Origin: Pedobacter cryoconitis
GTDB taxonomy: Bacteria; Bacteroidota; Bacteroidia; Sphingobacteriales; Sphingobacteriaceae
Assembly: GCF_003259615.1 (NCBI RefSeq)
Contig: NZ_QLLR01000025.1
Location: forward strand, 1-64,000
Direction: 5' to 3'
DNA: 64,000 nt
Shown here: in pieces, positions 45,710 to 54,464 of the stretch
Layout: each line of letters opens with the position of its first letter
Numbering within the stretch: position 1 is the stretch's first letter
Made by a program: the position numbers and the translations under genes
The notes under the pieces: model-generated
Databases searched by the model: none
The model's input: the letters and a program-made list of their open reading frames with translations, nothing else
Told to the model about the DNA's origin: nothing

Positions 45710-47101
45710 ATGGCAACTCCAGAAGAACAAAAAATAACACAAGATAACTCCCAGGCTGCGGGTTACAAGCCAGCAGAAAAGGAAGAGAAGGGGAAACTGT
45801 CTCTCCAGGAGAGTTTAGATAAATTAGCAAGAGTTGGTGGTTTCGATTTATTGGAAGCAACTGTTGATGGTTTACAAAATTTAAACCCTGAAAGAAAAGC
45901 AAGAAAACAGATTTTCCTGACAGGGGATGAAAAGAAAAAAGAAAGAGAAGAGTTAAAGAAGAAAATTCAGTTGTGGATTGATGTATTGGAGGACTCTGAT
46001 TCTGTAGCTTCTATGACTACAAAAAGTACAGAGAAGTTATTGGCTGCAGAAGAAAACCTGAATAAAAATATAGCTTCTGCACTCGAAAGCACCAGGGAAC
46101 TGGAGCAGGCTTACCGTTCGGTGAATTTGTTTTATCAGAATACTGAGGCAGACAAATTGAAAAATGTAGTCTTGCTAAATGCTTCTATGGATCAGATTAA
46201 GGATCTGGACAATCCAAGGTTTGTAGATTATGTGAGCGATGAGCTGAAACAAAAATATGACCGTCTTGATTTGCGCGAGAATTACTCTTTAATGGTTATC
46301 CCTGGTTACCTGGGTTCTAATAAAGTAGTGGAAAAGTGGGGCAAGGTGGCTTATGAAAATAAAGCGATGTTAGTGACTGACTTCGCCGATCTGGACCAGC
46401 CTGATGATGTGATTGATTTATTTACTGCGGCTAATTTAACTGGTGCTGATGCTTTCAGATCGAACGTGATCATGACTTGTAATTGGTTAGTGGGCAGGGG
46501 CAAGGTAAGTGAGGTTGGTGAGGAAGATGATTTAACGATTCCAGGTTCAGCTGCATTAGCTGGAAAGATGTACTATACTTTGATGTCACAGGTAACTGCG
46601 GGTAAGAAGCATGGTGCGATCAATGATGTGGATGGGGTTAAGTTTGATCTTAAAAAGAGTGAAATTTCTCACCTGGAACGTATTGGTTTAGTGCCAATGG
46701 TGAATGAGTACGGGAAAGTAATGGCTTTTTCTGCGAAAACATTGTTCAATGGTGACAACATCGGTTTACAGACTTATTCTGTAGTTCGTGTGTTTGATTA
46801 TGTAACTAAAGTGCTTTTTGATTTCTTAAACAGAAGGGCTTTTGAAAACTGGACTTCTAAAACTGAACAGGATCTGCGTGGCCAGATCGTAAAATTCCTG
46901 GATGGTATCCAGGGGCCTGAGCGATTAATTGAGCGTTTCAAAATTATGCGTTTTGAGCGTGATGAGTTACAGAAAGATAAAATCCACCTGGATATTCATA
47001 TTACTCCTTATTTCCCTGCAAAAAGTTTCGTAGTAAAGCTTGATGGACAAAAAGGGGAGGATGAAGAGACGACCTGGAGTTCAGAATACGCACAGCAATA
47101 A
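45710..47101 (+). CDS. tssC: T6SS sheath large subunit TssC
   Basis: The 463-residue product has an extended N-terminal region (1-75), then the TssC core with ESTRELEQAYRSVNLFYQ, DYVSDELKQKY, a VIPGYLGSNKVVEKWGKVAY core segment, and the C-terminal handshake strand near LDIHITPYFPAKSFVVKLDG. It is the main sheath protein. A strong terminator follows (47149-47194), so tssC ends the core operon. Confidence 0.93.
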   Translation: MATPEEQKITQDNSQAAGYKPAEKEEKGKLSLQESLDKLARVGGFDLLEATVDGLQNLNPERKARKQIFLTGDEKKKEREELKKKIQLWIDVLEDSDSVASMTTKSTEKLLAAEENLNKNIASALESTRELEQAYRSVNLFYQNTEADKLKNVVLLNASMDQIKDLDNPRFVDYVSDELKQKYDRLDLRENYSLMVIPGYLGSNKVVEKWGKVAYENKAMLVTDFADLDQPDDVIDLFTAANLTGADAFRSNVIMTCNWLVGRGKVSEVGEEDDLTIPGSAALAGKMYYTLMSQVTAGKKHGAINDVDGVKFDLKKSEISHLERIGLVPMVNEYGKVMAFSAKTLFNGDNIGLQTYSVVRVFDYVTKVLFDFLNRRAFENWTSKTEQDLRGQIVKFLDGIQGPERLIERFKIMRFERDELQKDKIHLDIHITPYFPAKSFVVKLDGQKGEDEETTWSSEYAQQ

Positions 47102-47148
47102 AAAATAAGGAGTTGCCGCTTTGTGGTGACGTAAGATTTATTTATTTT

Positions 47149-47194
47149 AAAAATATCCGGTACAGATTGCTATAATCTGTCCGGATATTTTTTT
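47149..47194 (+). terminator. strong intrinsic terminator after tssC
   Basis: AAAAATATCCGG at 47149-47160 pairs with CCGGATATTTTT at 47181-47192, with an inner stem ACAGATT/AATCTGT around GCTAT and a T-run. It ends the tssO-to-tssC transcript. Confidence 0.9.
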
Positions 47195-47271
47195 ATATAT
47201 CGGTTCACATTTCTCCGCTTAACAATTTCTTCATATTTTAGCAATTGATTCTTACATAGGCCCGCAAATAA

Positions 47272-47841
47272 ATGAAACAATTATTGATCATAAATGGTGA
47301 TCCTGAAAAAACTGCTGCTACAAGTTATTTGATCCAGGCATATGTTAAGGGCGCTAAAGAAGCTGGTGCACATATTAAAGAGATTGCTATTGTAGATCTG
47401 ATCTTTAATTCCAATAAGCAATTTAATAACCGGGTAACTGAGCTGGAACCTGATTTGAAACGTGCACTTGATTTAATTGTATGGGCAAATCATGTGGTTT
47501 TATTCTGTCCTGTGTATTTATCGTCTATTCCTACGCGGATCACTGGATTCTTTGACAGGCTTTTTATGCCTGACCAGGTTTTTCATCCTTCGCAGCAAAA
47601 GATCAACAACAATTTTAGCGGGAAATCTGCACGGATAGTTTCTATTCTTGACCAGGAAACTTTTGAGTACTGGAAACAAGACAAGAAAATTACTTACCTG
47701 TCTATTAAAAGAAACGTTTTCGAAAATTGCCGGTTTCATCCGGTCTTAACCAACACGATCGGACAGTTGTATTCTCTGGATAATGACTACAGTAAGAAGT
47801 GGTTAAGGAAGCTCGAGGCCTTCGGATCGAAGATTATTTAG
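47272..47841 (+). CDS. NAD(P)H-dependent flavin oxidoreductase (flavodoxin-like fold)
   Basis: The 189-residue product has the flavodoxin-like nucleotide-binding start (LLIINGDPEKTAATSYLIQAY), the NQO/KefF-type motif (LIVWANHVVLFCPVYLSSIPTRITGFFDRLF) and a C-terminal helix. It is probably a quinone or azo-dye type NAD(P)H reductase, cytoplasmic and with bound FMN. It lies between the T6SS core and the hcp genes, outside either operon. No T6SS function is known for this family, so it could be a bystander. Confidence 0.8.
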   Translation: MKQLLIINGDPEKTAATSYLIQAYVKGAKEAGAHIKEIAIVDLIFNSNKQFNNRVTELEPDLKRALDLIVWANHVVLFCPVYLSSIPTRITGFFDRLFMPDQVFHPSQQKINNNFSGKSARIVSILDQETFEYWKQDKKITYLSIKRNVFENCRFHPVLTNTIGQLYSLDNDYSKKWLRKLEAFGSKII

Positions 47842-47905
47842 CCTTAAAGTGCTTTTTGCAGTTTTATTTAAAATTATTTATTATCTTGTTGGTAATAAGA
47901 TGATT

Positions 47906-47948
47906 TGGCAAACTATTTGCTATTGTCTTAGTAATTATAAATAATAAT
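47906..47948 (+). promoter_or_regulatory. conserved upstream element of the first hcp pair
   Basis: TGGCAAACTATTTGCTATTG at 47906, followed by TCTTAGTAATTATAAATAATAA, recurs before the third hcp gene at 48948-48988 with about 35 shared positions. Both copies end 17-23 bases before an hcp ATG. They may hold the promoter, although no exact TAnnTTTG is present. Confidence 0.5.
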
Positions 47949-47964
47949 CCTAAAACAAAAAGTT

Positions 47965-48360
47965 ATGGCTTTCAAAGCAAGATTAAACTTTTCGGGCAAG
48001 GAGTACGATGTACTTCACTGTGCCTATTCTCTAAACCGTGATGTGGATGCAAAAGGAAGACCTTCTTCCGGAGTGTATGGTGGAACAATCGATATTGAGC
48101 TCGAATCTACCGAAGATACCTCAGTTGTTGAAGCAATGGTAAACAATCAGTACAAACCTTTATCCGGCACTTTGCTCATCAAAAAATCTGATGAAGATGC
48201 AAAGATGAAGGAGGTTCATTTTGAAGATGGATACATTGTTAAGTATTCAGAAGGAATCAATATCACTGGAGATAATCCAATGACTTTGAAGTTCCAGATC
48301 TCTGCCCGTAAATTAAAACTGGGTAATGCAGAGCACACTAATGACTGGCCTAAGGCTTAA
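47965..48360 (+). CDS. tssD: T6SS tube protein Hcp/TssD, type A, copy 1
   Basis: The 131-residue product is a Hcp-family tube protein of T6SS(iii), with AFKARLNFSGKEYDVLHC, GVYGGTIDIELES and the terminal EHTNDWPKA. Hcp hexamers stack into the inner tube that is expelled with the cargo. This A type differs from the neighbouring B type in the N-terminal and middle loops. It is 36 bases before copy B1, so the two are probably translated from one message. Confidence 0.93.
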   Translation: MAFKARLNFSGKEYDVLHCAYSLNRDVDAKGRPSSGVYGGTIDIELESTEDTSVVEAMVNNQYKPLSGTLLIKKSDEDAKMKEVHFEDGYIVKYSEGINITGDNPMTLKFQISARKLKLGNAEHTNDWPKA

Positions 48361-48396
48361 TTGTAACTGACCGTTTAACATTTAAAAAAAATTATC

Positions 48397-48792
48397 ATGG
48401 CGTTTAAAACCAGACTGAACTTAGGTTCTAAAGAGTACGATGTGTTGCAGTGCAGCTATTCATTAAACAGAGATGTAGACGCAAAAGGCCGTCCATCGTC
48501 AGGAGTTTACGGTGGAACTATCCATCTTGAAGTAGAGTCAACTGAAGATACTTCGGTAATCGAATCAATGGTGAACAACCAGTACAAACCACTTTCAGGA
48601 ACTATCGTGTTCAAAAAAGGTGAGGAAGATGCAAAAATGAAAGAATTATCTTTCGAAGATGGTTATATCATCCAGTATAATGAGGGAATTGCCGTTAACG
48701 ACAATACACCAATGACTTTAGGTTTTGTAATTTCAGCACGTAAGTTGAAAATCGGTAATGCCGAGCATACAAACGACTGGCCTAAGGCTTAA
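48397..48792 (+). CDS. tssD: T6SS tube protein Hcp/TssD, type B, copy 1
   Basis: The 131-residue product shares the fold and ends with type A but has its own loops: FKTRLNLGSKEYDVLQCSYS, GTIVFKKGEEDAKMKELSF and IIQYNEGIAVND. Copy B2 (49513) differs at about 9 positions. Having A and B side by side could mean a mixed tube or two cargo-specific tubes. A terminator-like hairpin follows at 48809. Confidence 0.93.
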   Translation: MAFKTRLNLGSKEYDVLQCSYSLNRDVDAKGRPSSGVYGGTIHLEVESTEDTSVIESMVNNQYKPLSGTIVFKKGEEDAKMKELSFEDGYIIQYNEGIAVNDNTPMTLGFVISARKLKIGNAEHTNDWPKA

Positions 48793-48808
48793 TCAGGTAT
48801 TTTAACTT

Positions 48809-48846
48809 ATTCTGCCACAGCTAATAACTGCTGGCAGAATATTTAT
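48809..48846 (+). terminator. stem-loop after hcp pair 1
   Basis: ATTCTGCCA at 48809-48817 pairs with TGGCAGAAT at 48832-48840, with inner CAG/CTG, followed by an AT-rich run. It ends the first hcp pair. Confidence 0.7.
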
Positions 48847-48947
48847 TTGTACCAATCTATGGGCAAACCGTCCTGTTAATCAGCAATTAATTATTTGTAT
48901 AGTGTACAAATGCTGTCTGACTCTGTATTCAGGGCTTTTGATAATGA

Positions 48948-48988
48948 TGGCAAACTTTTTGTTGTTGTCTATATAGTAATAAATAAAT
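48948..48988 (+). promoter_or_regulatory. conserved upstream element of the second hcp pair
   Basis: TGGCAAACTTTTTGTTGTTG, followed by TCTATATAGTAATAAATAAAT, repeats the element before copy A1. The rest of the 218-base gap to B1 has no gene and no other similarity was noticed, so the element has been kept after the pair was duplicated. Confidence 0.5.
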
Positions 48989-49010
48989 ATTTCACCCAAA
49001 AATTAAAGTT

Positions 49011-49406
49011 ATGGCTTTCAAAGCAAGATTAACCTTTTCGGGCAAGGAGTACGACGTACTTCATTGTGCTTATTCCCTAAACCGTGATGTAGATGCAAAA
49101 GGAAGACCTTCTTCCGGAGTATACGGTGGTACGATCGATGTAGAAATCGAATCAACTGAAGATACTTCTATTGTAGAAGCGATGGTAAATAATCAATACA
49201 AACCCCTTGCTGGTGTATTGCTTATCAAAAAAGCGGATGAAGATGCAAAGATGAAAGAAGTTCATTTTGAAGACGGGTACATTGTTAAGTATTCGGAAGG
49301 AATCAGAATCACGGGAGACAACCCAATGACGTTGAAATTTCAGATTTCAGCCCGTAAATTAAAGCTCGGCAATGCAGAGCATACTAATGACTGGCCTAAA
49401 GCGTAA
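49011..49406 (+). CDS. tssD: T6SS tube protein Hcp/TssD, type A, copy 2
   Basis: It is the near copy of A1, differing at about 8 of 131 positions (for example N8T, I44V, L46I, S68A, T70V, S75A). T8, V44 and I46 are also shared with B2, not with B1. It follows its own copy of the upstream element and precedes B2 by 106 bases. Differences are conservative, so the tube fold should be kept. Confidence 0.93.
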   Translation: MAFKARLTFSGKEYDVLHCAYSLNRDVDAKGRPSSGVYGGTIDVEIESTEDTSIVEAMVNNQYKPLAGVLLIKKADEDAKMKEVHFEDGYIVKYSEGIRITGDNPMTLKFQISARKLKLGNAEHTNDWPKA

Positions 49407-49512
49407 TTAACCTATAAAATTATAATATCATATTTAGTATAAAGCTAAATATTACCGATATTTAATCTTATTGCGTTAATCAATTAACAAATTTTTACAA
49501 TAAAACATTATC

Positions 49513-49908
49513 ATGGCTTTTAAAACCAGATTAACTCTAGGATCAAAAGAGTTCGATGTGCTGCAATGCAGTTTTTCATTAAATAGAGATGTAGATGCTA
49601 AAGGGCGTCCATCATCAGGTGTATATGGTGGAACTATCCACGTTGAGATCGAATCAACTGAGGATACTTCAGTTATTGAATCGATGGTGAACAACCAATA
49701 CAAACCTTTATCTGGAACTATTGTTTTCAAAAAAGGGGAAGAAGATGCAAAAATGAAAGAATTATCATTTGAAGACGGTTATATCATTCAATATAATGAA
49801 GGTATTGCTGTAAATGATAAAACACCCATGACTTTAAGTTTTGTATTATCTGCGCGTAAGTTAAAGCTTGGAAATGCAGAACATACGAACGACTGGCCAA
49901 AAGCCTAA
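49513..49908 (+). CDS. tssD: T6SS tube protein Hcp/TssD, type B, copy 2
   Basis: It is the near copy of B1, with N8T, Y14F, Y21F, L44V, V46I, N103K, G109S, I112L and I118L. The codons differ at many synonymous sites, so the duplication is not recent. It is the last hcp before a terminator (49916-49951) and vgrG (50042). Confidence 0.93.
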   Translation: MAFKTRLTLGSKEFDVLQCSFSLNRDVDAKGRPSSGVYGGTIHVEIESTEDTSVIESMVNNQYKPLSGTIVFKKGEEDAKMKELSFEDGYIIQYNEGIAVNDKTPMTLSFVLSARKLKLGNAEHTNDWPKA

Positions 49909-49915
49909 TGTATTT

Positions 49916-49951
49916 TTAAGGCCGCAAAATTTAAGTGTTTTGTGGCCTTAA
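49916..49951 (+). terminator. intrinsic terminator between hcp and vgrG
   Basis: TTAAGGCCGCAAAA at 49916-49929 pairs with TTTTGTGGCCTTAA at 49938-49951 with a single G-T wobble and an 8-base loop. It separates the hcp genes from vgrG. Confidence 0.85.
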
Positions 49952-50041
49952 TTATAAAATCAAATATTCCTGTAAATTCCAAATTTTCCAGAATCAGGAT
50001 CAGCATATAATCAACCTTCAAACGACCAAAACTTCCAACAA

Positions 50042-51877
50042 ATGGAAAAGAAAATTAATCTGGAAATACATATTGATGATAAGGAAATTGTTCATTTTAA
50101 TTCTCTTAGAATCACCCAGGCATTTAATCGTCATCACGAATTTGAACTTATCATTAATCAGGATGTAATTGAGGAAACAGGATCCTTCAAAATTGACCAG
50201 TCTAAATCGTGGATCGGTAAGAGCTTTATCATTAGTATCGATCAGGGAAATACGGCTTTTAAGGGAATAGTTTGTGAGGTAAATCTTTCTCAAAGCCATG
50301 GTCTGAGAGGAAATCTTATTATTAAGGGGTATTCTCCAACAATTTTGCTTGAAAGTGGTGGAAACATGCTTTCTTTTAGTGACATGAAACTGGGCGACAT
50401 TATCAATAAGGTTACTTCTGGTGTCGCTAAAAATGACATTGATTTTTCCATTAAACCTGTATACAGTGAAAGCCTGAAATATATTACACAGTTTAAGGAA
50501 AGTAATTTCAGTTTTATCAACAGACTGAGCTCGGAATATGGCGAGTTCTTCTATTATGATGGTAGAATACTGCATTTTGGCAAGCCATCTGAACAGAAAT
50601 CTGTGAAATTAGTACATGGTCAGAATCTGAATGTGATGAACATGGCAGTACGGATTCTCCCGATGGGTTTCTCTTATTTCTCGTATCGTTCTGAAGAAAA
50701 TAGTACACTGGATGTACAGGCTCCTGGTCATGTAGAAGGATTAAATGGTTTCTCTCAACATGCTTTTCAGCAGTCTTCTTCTGTTTTTGACAATAGCGTG
50801 AACCACCCGATTAAACCCAGAGTAGAAAATAAAAGTCAACTGGATAAACTCGCTGAGAAACATAAAGCGGCAATGGCTTCTAATTTATCGGATATTACTG
50901 GTGAAAGTACCAATACTGCATTGAATATTGGGAGCATAGCAGATGTTTATGTTTCCCGTAAAAATGATACAGGGGCATTTAACCAGGATTCTCTGAGTAA
51001 ATTTTTAATCACAGAAATTACACATCATATTGATGGTTTAAGCAGGTATACGAATACATTTAAAGGAGTTCCTGCGGATACAGAAGTGCTAACTGTTGAA
51101 CGCGTTCAAGTTCCTCAGGCTGAGTCACAAGTAGCTATTGTAACAGATAACAATGATCCTTCTCAAACGGGCAGGATTAAAGTACAGATGTTATGGCAAA
51201 AAAATAATGCAACAACAGACTGGATCAGGGTACTAACTCCAGATGGTGGTTCTAGTGAACCATTTTCTAAAAATAGGGGATATGTATTTATTCCGGAAGT
51301 TGGTGACCAGGTGATTGTTGGGTTCAGGTATAATGATCCGGACAGACCATTTGTGATGGGAAGTATTTTTCATGGTGCTACGGGGGCAGGTGGTTCTGAT
51401 GCGAATCATTTAAAAAGGATTGCGACCAGAAGCGGACACCTGGTTGAGTTTAACGATGGGCCTTCGGGACATGGAATTACGATTACGGATATTAATAAGA
51501 ATATTATTCACATTGATACTGCTGGAAATAATATTACAATTACCGCTCTGGAAAACATGACGCTGAATTCTAAGAATATGCAGATCAATGTGACTGAAAA
51601 TCTGGACATACAAGTAGGTAAGGATATTTCTACGATGGTAGGTAATAATATGAATACACAGATTAGTGTAGATAACCACGTAAGTGTAGGGGCTGATTAC
51701 TCCCTGAATGCGGCAAATATTACAGAAATAGCAGCAGATGCTCATAAAAGTGAAGCTACTAATATTACAAAAACAGCATCTTCAGAGCTAACTTACAACA
51801 GTACTGGTGGAAGTATTACCAAACATGCAGCAAAAACCATCAATAACAATAGTGGGGAAAAAAGTAACCTGTTTTAG
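50042..51877 (+). CDS. vgrG: T6SS spike protein VgrG/TssI
   Basis: The 611-residue product has the gp27-like base (1-360, with ITQAFNRHHEFELIINQDV and FKESNFSFINRLSSEYGEFFYYDG), the gp5 OB-fold (about 365-450, with SQTGRIKVQMLWQKN and FIPEVGDQVIVGF) and a C-terminal beta-helix (about 470-590) made of repeating IQVGKDISTMVGNNMNTQ-like units. It has no extra effector domain. It starts the cargo operon: the lipase gene begins 2 bases after its stop, which points to co-translation of spike and cargo. Confidence 0.93.
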   Translation: MEKKINLEIHIDDKEIVHFNSLRITQAFNRHHEFELIINQDVIEETGSFKIDQSKSWIGKSFIISIDQGNTAFKGIVCEVNLSQSHGLRGNLIIKGYSPTILLESGGNMLSFSDMKLGDIINKVTSGVAKNDIDFSIKPVYSESLKYITQFKESNFSFINRLSSEYGEFFYYDGRILHFGKPSEQKSVKLVHGQNLNVMNMAVRILPMGFSYFSYRSEENSTLDVQAPGHVEGLNGFSQHAFQQSSSVFDNSVNHPIKPRVENKSQLDKLAEKHKAAMASNLSDITGESTNTALNIGSIADVYVSRKNDTGAFNQDSLSKFLITEITHHIDGLSRYTNTFKGVPADTEVLTVERVQVPQAESQVAIVTDNNDPSQTGRIKVQMLWQKNNATTDWIRVLTPDGGSSEPFSKNRGYVFIPEVGDQVIVGFRYNDPDRPFVMGSIFHGATGAGGSDANHLKRIATRSGHLVEFNDGPSGHGITITDINKNIIHIDTAGNNITITALENMTLNSKNMQINVTENLDIQVGKDISTMVGNNMNTQISVDNHVSVGADYSLNAANITEIAADAHKSEATNITKTASSELTYNSTGGSITKHAAKTINNNSGEKSNLF

Positions 51878-51879
51878 CG

Positions 51880-53445
51880 ATGATTCAAAAAGGTAATATT
51901 ATAAAGATATCTGGTGGAACACTCAGTGAATCTGCATCGCAGGATTATACTGCTTTTGCCAATAATATCCATACGAATGCGGCGAATAAGATTTTAGAGA
52001 ATTCCAAGGAAGGCATTGTGTATGGTGAGCCAAAAAAAAGCACTATTCTGGATGACCGTGTTAATATTACTGTCGGAATGTTTTTTGACGGTACAGGAAA
52101 TAACAGGAAGAATATAGACTCTGCATCAAATAGTAAGTCGGATAATTATTATAAATCTGTAGGCTGGAAGTTTAAGTGGCAGGATAATACGAGTTACAAA
52201 AATGATAGAACTAACGTTGACAACCTGGAGAAAATGTATAAACAGGAGACTTTTGATTTTTCCATATATATTGAAGGGATTGGAACTGAGAATGATGAGT
52301 ATGATGACCTGACTGATATGGGGTTTGCAACAGGTGATAAAGGCGTTAGGGGGAAAGTAAGAGTAGGGTGCAAAAGTCTCGTTGAGGCGATACAAGCTAA
52401 GACTCAGAAGAACATTGGTACACTCACATTTGATGTATTTGGATTTAGCAGGGGAGCAGCAGCAGCAAGAAATTTTGTACATGAAGTTACAAAATCTGCC
52501 TATCAGGCTCATAGAAGTGGAGATACGAAAAATCCTGGATTACTTGATGCTGATCAGAAATCTGTGAGTAAGAAAGACTTACCAGCCAGGGGGCACTTTG
52601 GACTTCTTATGGAAAAGGCTGGTCTTAAAGTGAACTTTGTAAACATCAGGTTCGCTGGTTTATTTGATACAGTTTCTGCCTTCGGCCTTGTACATAGCAA
52701 TGATGTTACTGAATTAAACCTGAATGCAATTAATAAGGCTTCGAAGATCGTTCATTTAACAGCTGCTGATGAGCACCGCCGGTTATTTGAATTAACCTCG
52801 GTAACTAAAGGAATTGAACTTTCCCTGCCGGGGGTTCACTCTGATATTGGTGGAAGTTATGTAGATAATGAGGTTGAAAAAGTCTCGCTGGCTGAAGAAA
52901 TGCTTTCTCTGATCAATCGGGAAAAACTCATTAATGCTGAAAAAAACAGGTTGATTAGTCAGGGCTGGTATAGAGCTGAACAGATGACTAATACGCAGCC
53001 TTATAAATTGGTTGGTACCAGAACATTAAGAAATAAGTATAGTCTTATTCCGCTGCATTTAATGTATGAAATGGGACTGAGTACTTGTGGTTTTGTACAG
53101 AAATTGATCAATAATAATACATACAAGATACCGGCTATACCTTTGAAAGATACTAAATGGACTTTAATAGATGTTTATAAGCGTCTGCAGGCTTATGCAG
53201 GTAATACTGCGCCTTCAATGGTATTTAATGATTCAAATCAATTAAAATCAATTAAAAGAATGGTTGATAATGGCTTTTATCCAGCAGATAAATATGCAGC
53301 AACAGAAAGGGATGCGAAAATTCTTTATGAGTTAAGGAATAAATTCCTTCATTTTTCATCTAGTTGGGATGGGGTCGGTAAGGAGCCGAATATTAATAAA
53401 AAAGGGGAGAGGGAAAGAGACGTTTTTAATAAAAGATCAACTTAG
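51880..53445 (+). CDS. Tle1-like DUF2235 phospholipase, T6SS effector candidate
   Basis: The 521-residue product has no signal peptide. It contains the DUF2235 hydrolase core: VNITVGMFFDGTGNNRKN, a nucleophile elbow DVFGFSRGAAAARNF (Ser190), an Asp (D263) in AGLFDTVSAFG and a His (H320) in PGVHSDIGGSYVDN. This is the alpha/beta-hydrolase layout of Tle1-type lipase effectors. Its gene lies 2 bases after vgrG and is followed by a lipoprotein gene typical of immunity proteins for periplasmic lipases. I infer delivery by VgrG to attack phospholipids of rival bacteria; the enzyme activity is predicted from motifs only. Confidence 0.85.
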   Translation: MIQKGNIIKISGGTLSESASQDYTAFANNIHTNAANKILENSKEGIVYGEPKKSTILDDRVNITVGMFFDGTGNNRKNIDSASNSKSDNYYKSVGWKFKWQDNTSYKNDRTNVDNLEKMYKQETFDFSIYIEGIGTENDEYDDLTDMGFATGDKGVRGKVRVGCKSLVEAIQAKTQKNIGTLTFDVFGFSRGAAAARNFVHEVTKSAYQAHRSGDTKNPGLLDADQKSVSKKDLPARGHFGLLMEKAGLKVNFVNIRFAGLFDTVSAFGLVHSNDVTELNLNAINKASKIVHLTAADEHRRLFELTSVTKGIELSLPGVHSDIGGSYVDNEVEKVSLAEEMLSLINREKLINAEKNRLISQGWYRAEQMTNTQPYKLVGTRTLRNKYSLIPLHLMYEMGLSTCGFVQKLINNNTYKIPAIPLKDTKWTLIDVYKRLQAYAGNTAPSMVFNDSNQLKSIKRMVDNGFYPADKYAATERDAKILYELRNKFLHFSSSWDGVGKEPNINKKGERERDVFNKRST

Positions 53446-53449
53446 ATAT

Positions 53450-54457
53450 ATGAAGAGAATATGTTTGTTGTTGTTGTCGATTAGTTCATTTACAATTAGT
53501 TCTTGTCAGGAAAAGATGAAAAAATATGATTGGATTCCCACAGAGTGTGCACCTAAAAATTACCCGATACAAATTTATAAGGGGAATTTCTATTATGGTG
53601 ATAAGGGTAGTATTTATGTGCCGGATGGCAGAGATGTTGATATTGGGTGGGGTGAAGTAGGTTCTATTAACATTGCAGGTGATAAGTTGAAAGAAGCACC
53701 GCATACACTTGAAATAACCTGGATTTCTTTCGCTGAAAAAAAGAACTACACTGGTAAATTTGAATTAGATACAAAGAAAATTGATTCGCTTTTTGCTGCA
53801 GGTTATCCAAGTGATATTGAGGGTGGTGTGGGTAATTATAAAATGATTAAAGTTGGTATGGCTCCAGGTGGGGACGTTGTGTTGTGGTTAAGCGGGGTTA
53901 GAAATAAACAGGTTGAGATAGGGCATTACAAAGCGAAGCCAATTGGTGATCTGGATTGGAAAAAGGTTTACCCTGATTTGGAGGGGACTTTTGATCCTTA
54001 TATTAATGACGTTATCAAAGGACTTTCCGATACAGTTAAAGACCAGATTAAGAATCATACTATTCCTTTTAATTACTGGTCAGGTCTGCGTAAACGTTAT
54101 AATTGGAAACCTACTTTTAATGGTAATGCTAAAGTGGTACGAATTGATCTGGATTATTTTAATAAGGAAAGAGATTTTGTTTTTGGAGAGAACCTAAATA
54201 AAATGATAGTTAAGCCTTCTGCGGTAATTGAAGAACTCAGTGTTTACTGGCTTGACGATAAAAACAGAGAATTGCGAACAGAGGTCAAATTTGATGAACA
54301 TGAAGCCTTTGATATTTTCTCTAAACTTCAGGAAGATGAACAGGGGGAATTGATTATTACCGTTGATAAGGAGAAATCTGACGTAACTATTAAACTAAAA
54401 TTAAAAGATAGTGAAATTCCATTCCAACGGATAAAGACTCAAAGTTTTTACAAATAA
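53450..54457 (+). CDS. DUF2931-type lipoprotein, likely immunity to the lipase
   Basis: The 335-residue product starts from ATG 53450 with a lipobox (SSFTISSC), so it is exported and lipidated. The DUF2931-like body has ECAPKNYPIQIYKGNFYYGDKG, PHTLEITWISFAEKKNYTGKF and GMAPGGDVVLWLSG. The C-terminal third (about 200-335) adds a charged domain. The gene starts 4 bases after the lipase gene. Tle immunity proteins of other bacteria are often DUF2931 lipoproteins, which supports the role. Confidence 0.8.
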   Translation: MKRICLLLLSISSFTISSCQEKMKKYDWIPTECAPKNYPIQIYKGNFYYGDKGSIYVPDGRDVDIGWGEVGSINIAGDKLKEAPHTLEITWISFAEKKNYTGKFELDTKKIDSLFAAGYPSDIEGGVGNYKMIKVGMAPGGDVVLWLSGVRNKQVEIGHYKAKPIGDLDWKKVYPDLEGTFDPYINDVIKGLSDTVKDQIKNHTIPFNYWSGLRKRYNWKPTFNGNAKVVRIDLDYFNKERDFVFGENLNKMIVKPSAVIEELSVYWLDDKNRELRTEVKFDEHEAFDIFSKLQEDEQGELIITVDKEKSDVTIKLKLKDSEIPFQRIKTQSFYK

Positions 54458-54464
54458 CAGGCTA

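Noticed and set aside
50018..50575. 185-codon minus-strand frame in vgrG
   Set aside because: It is a shadow of the gp27-like part of vgrG.
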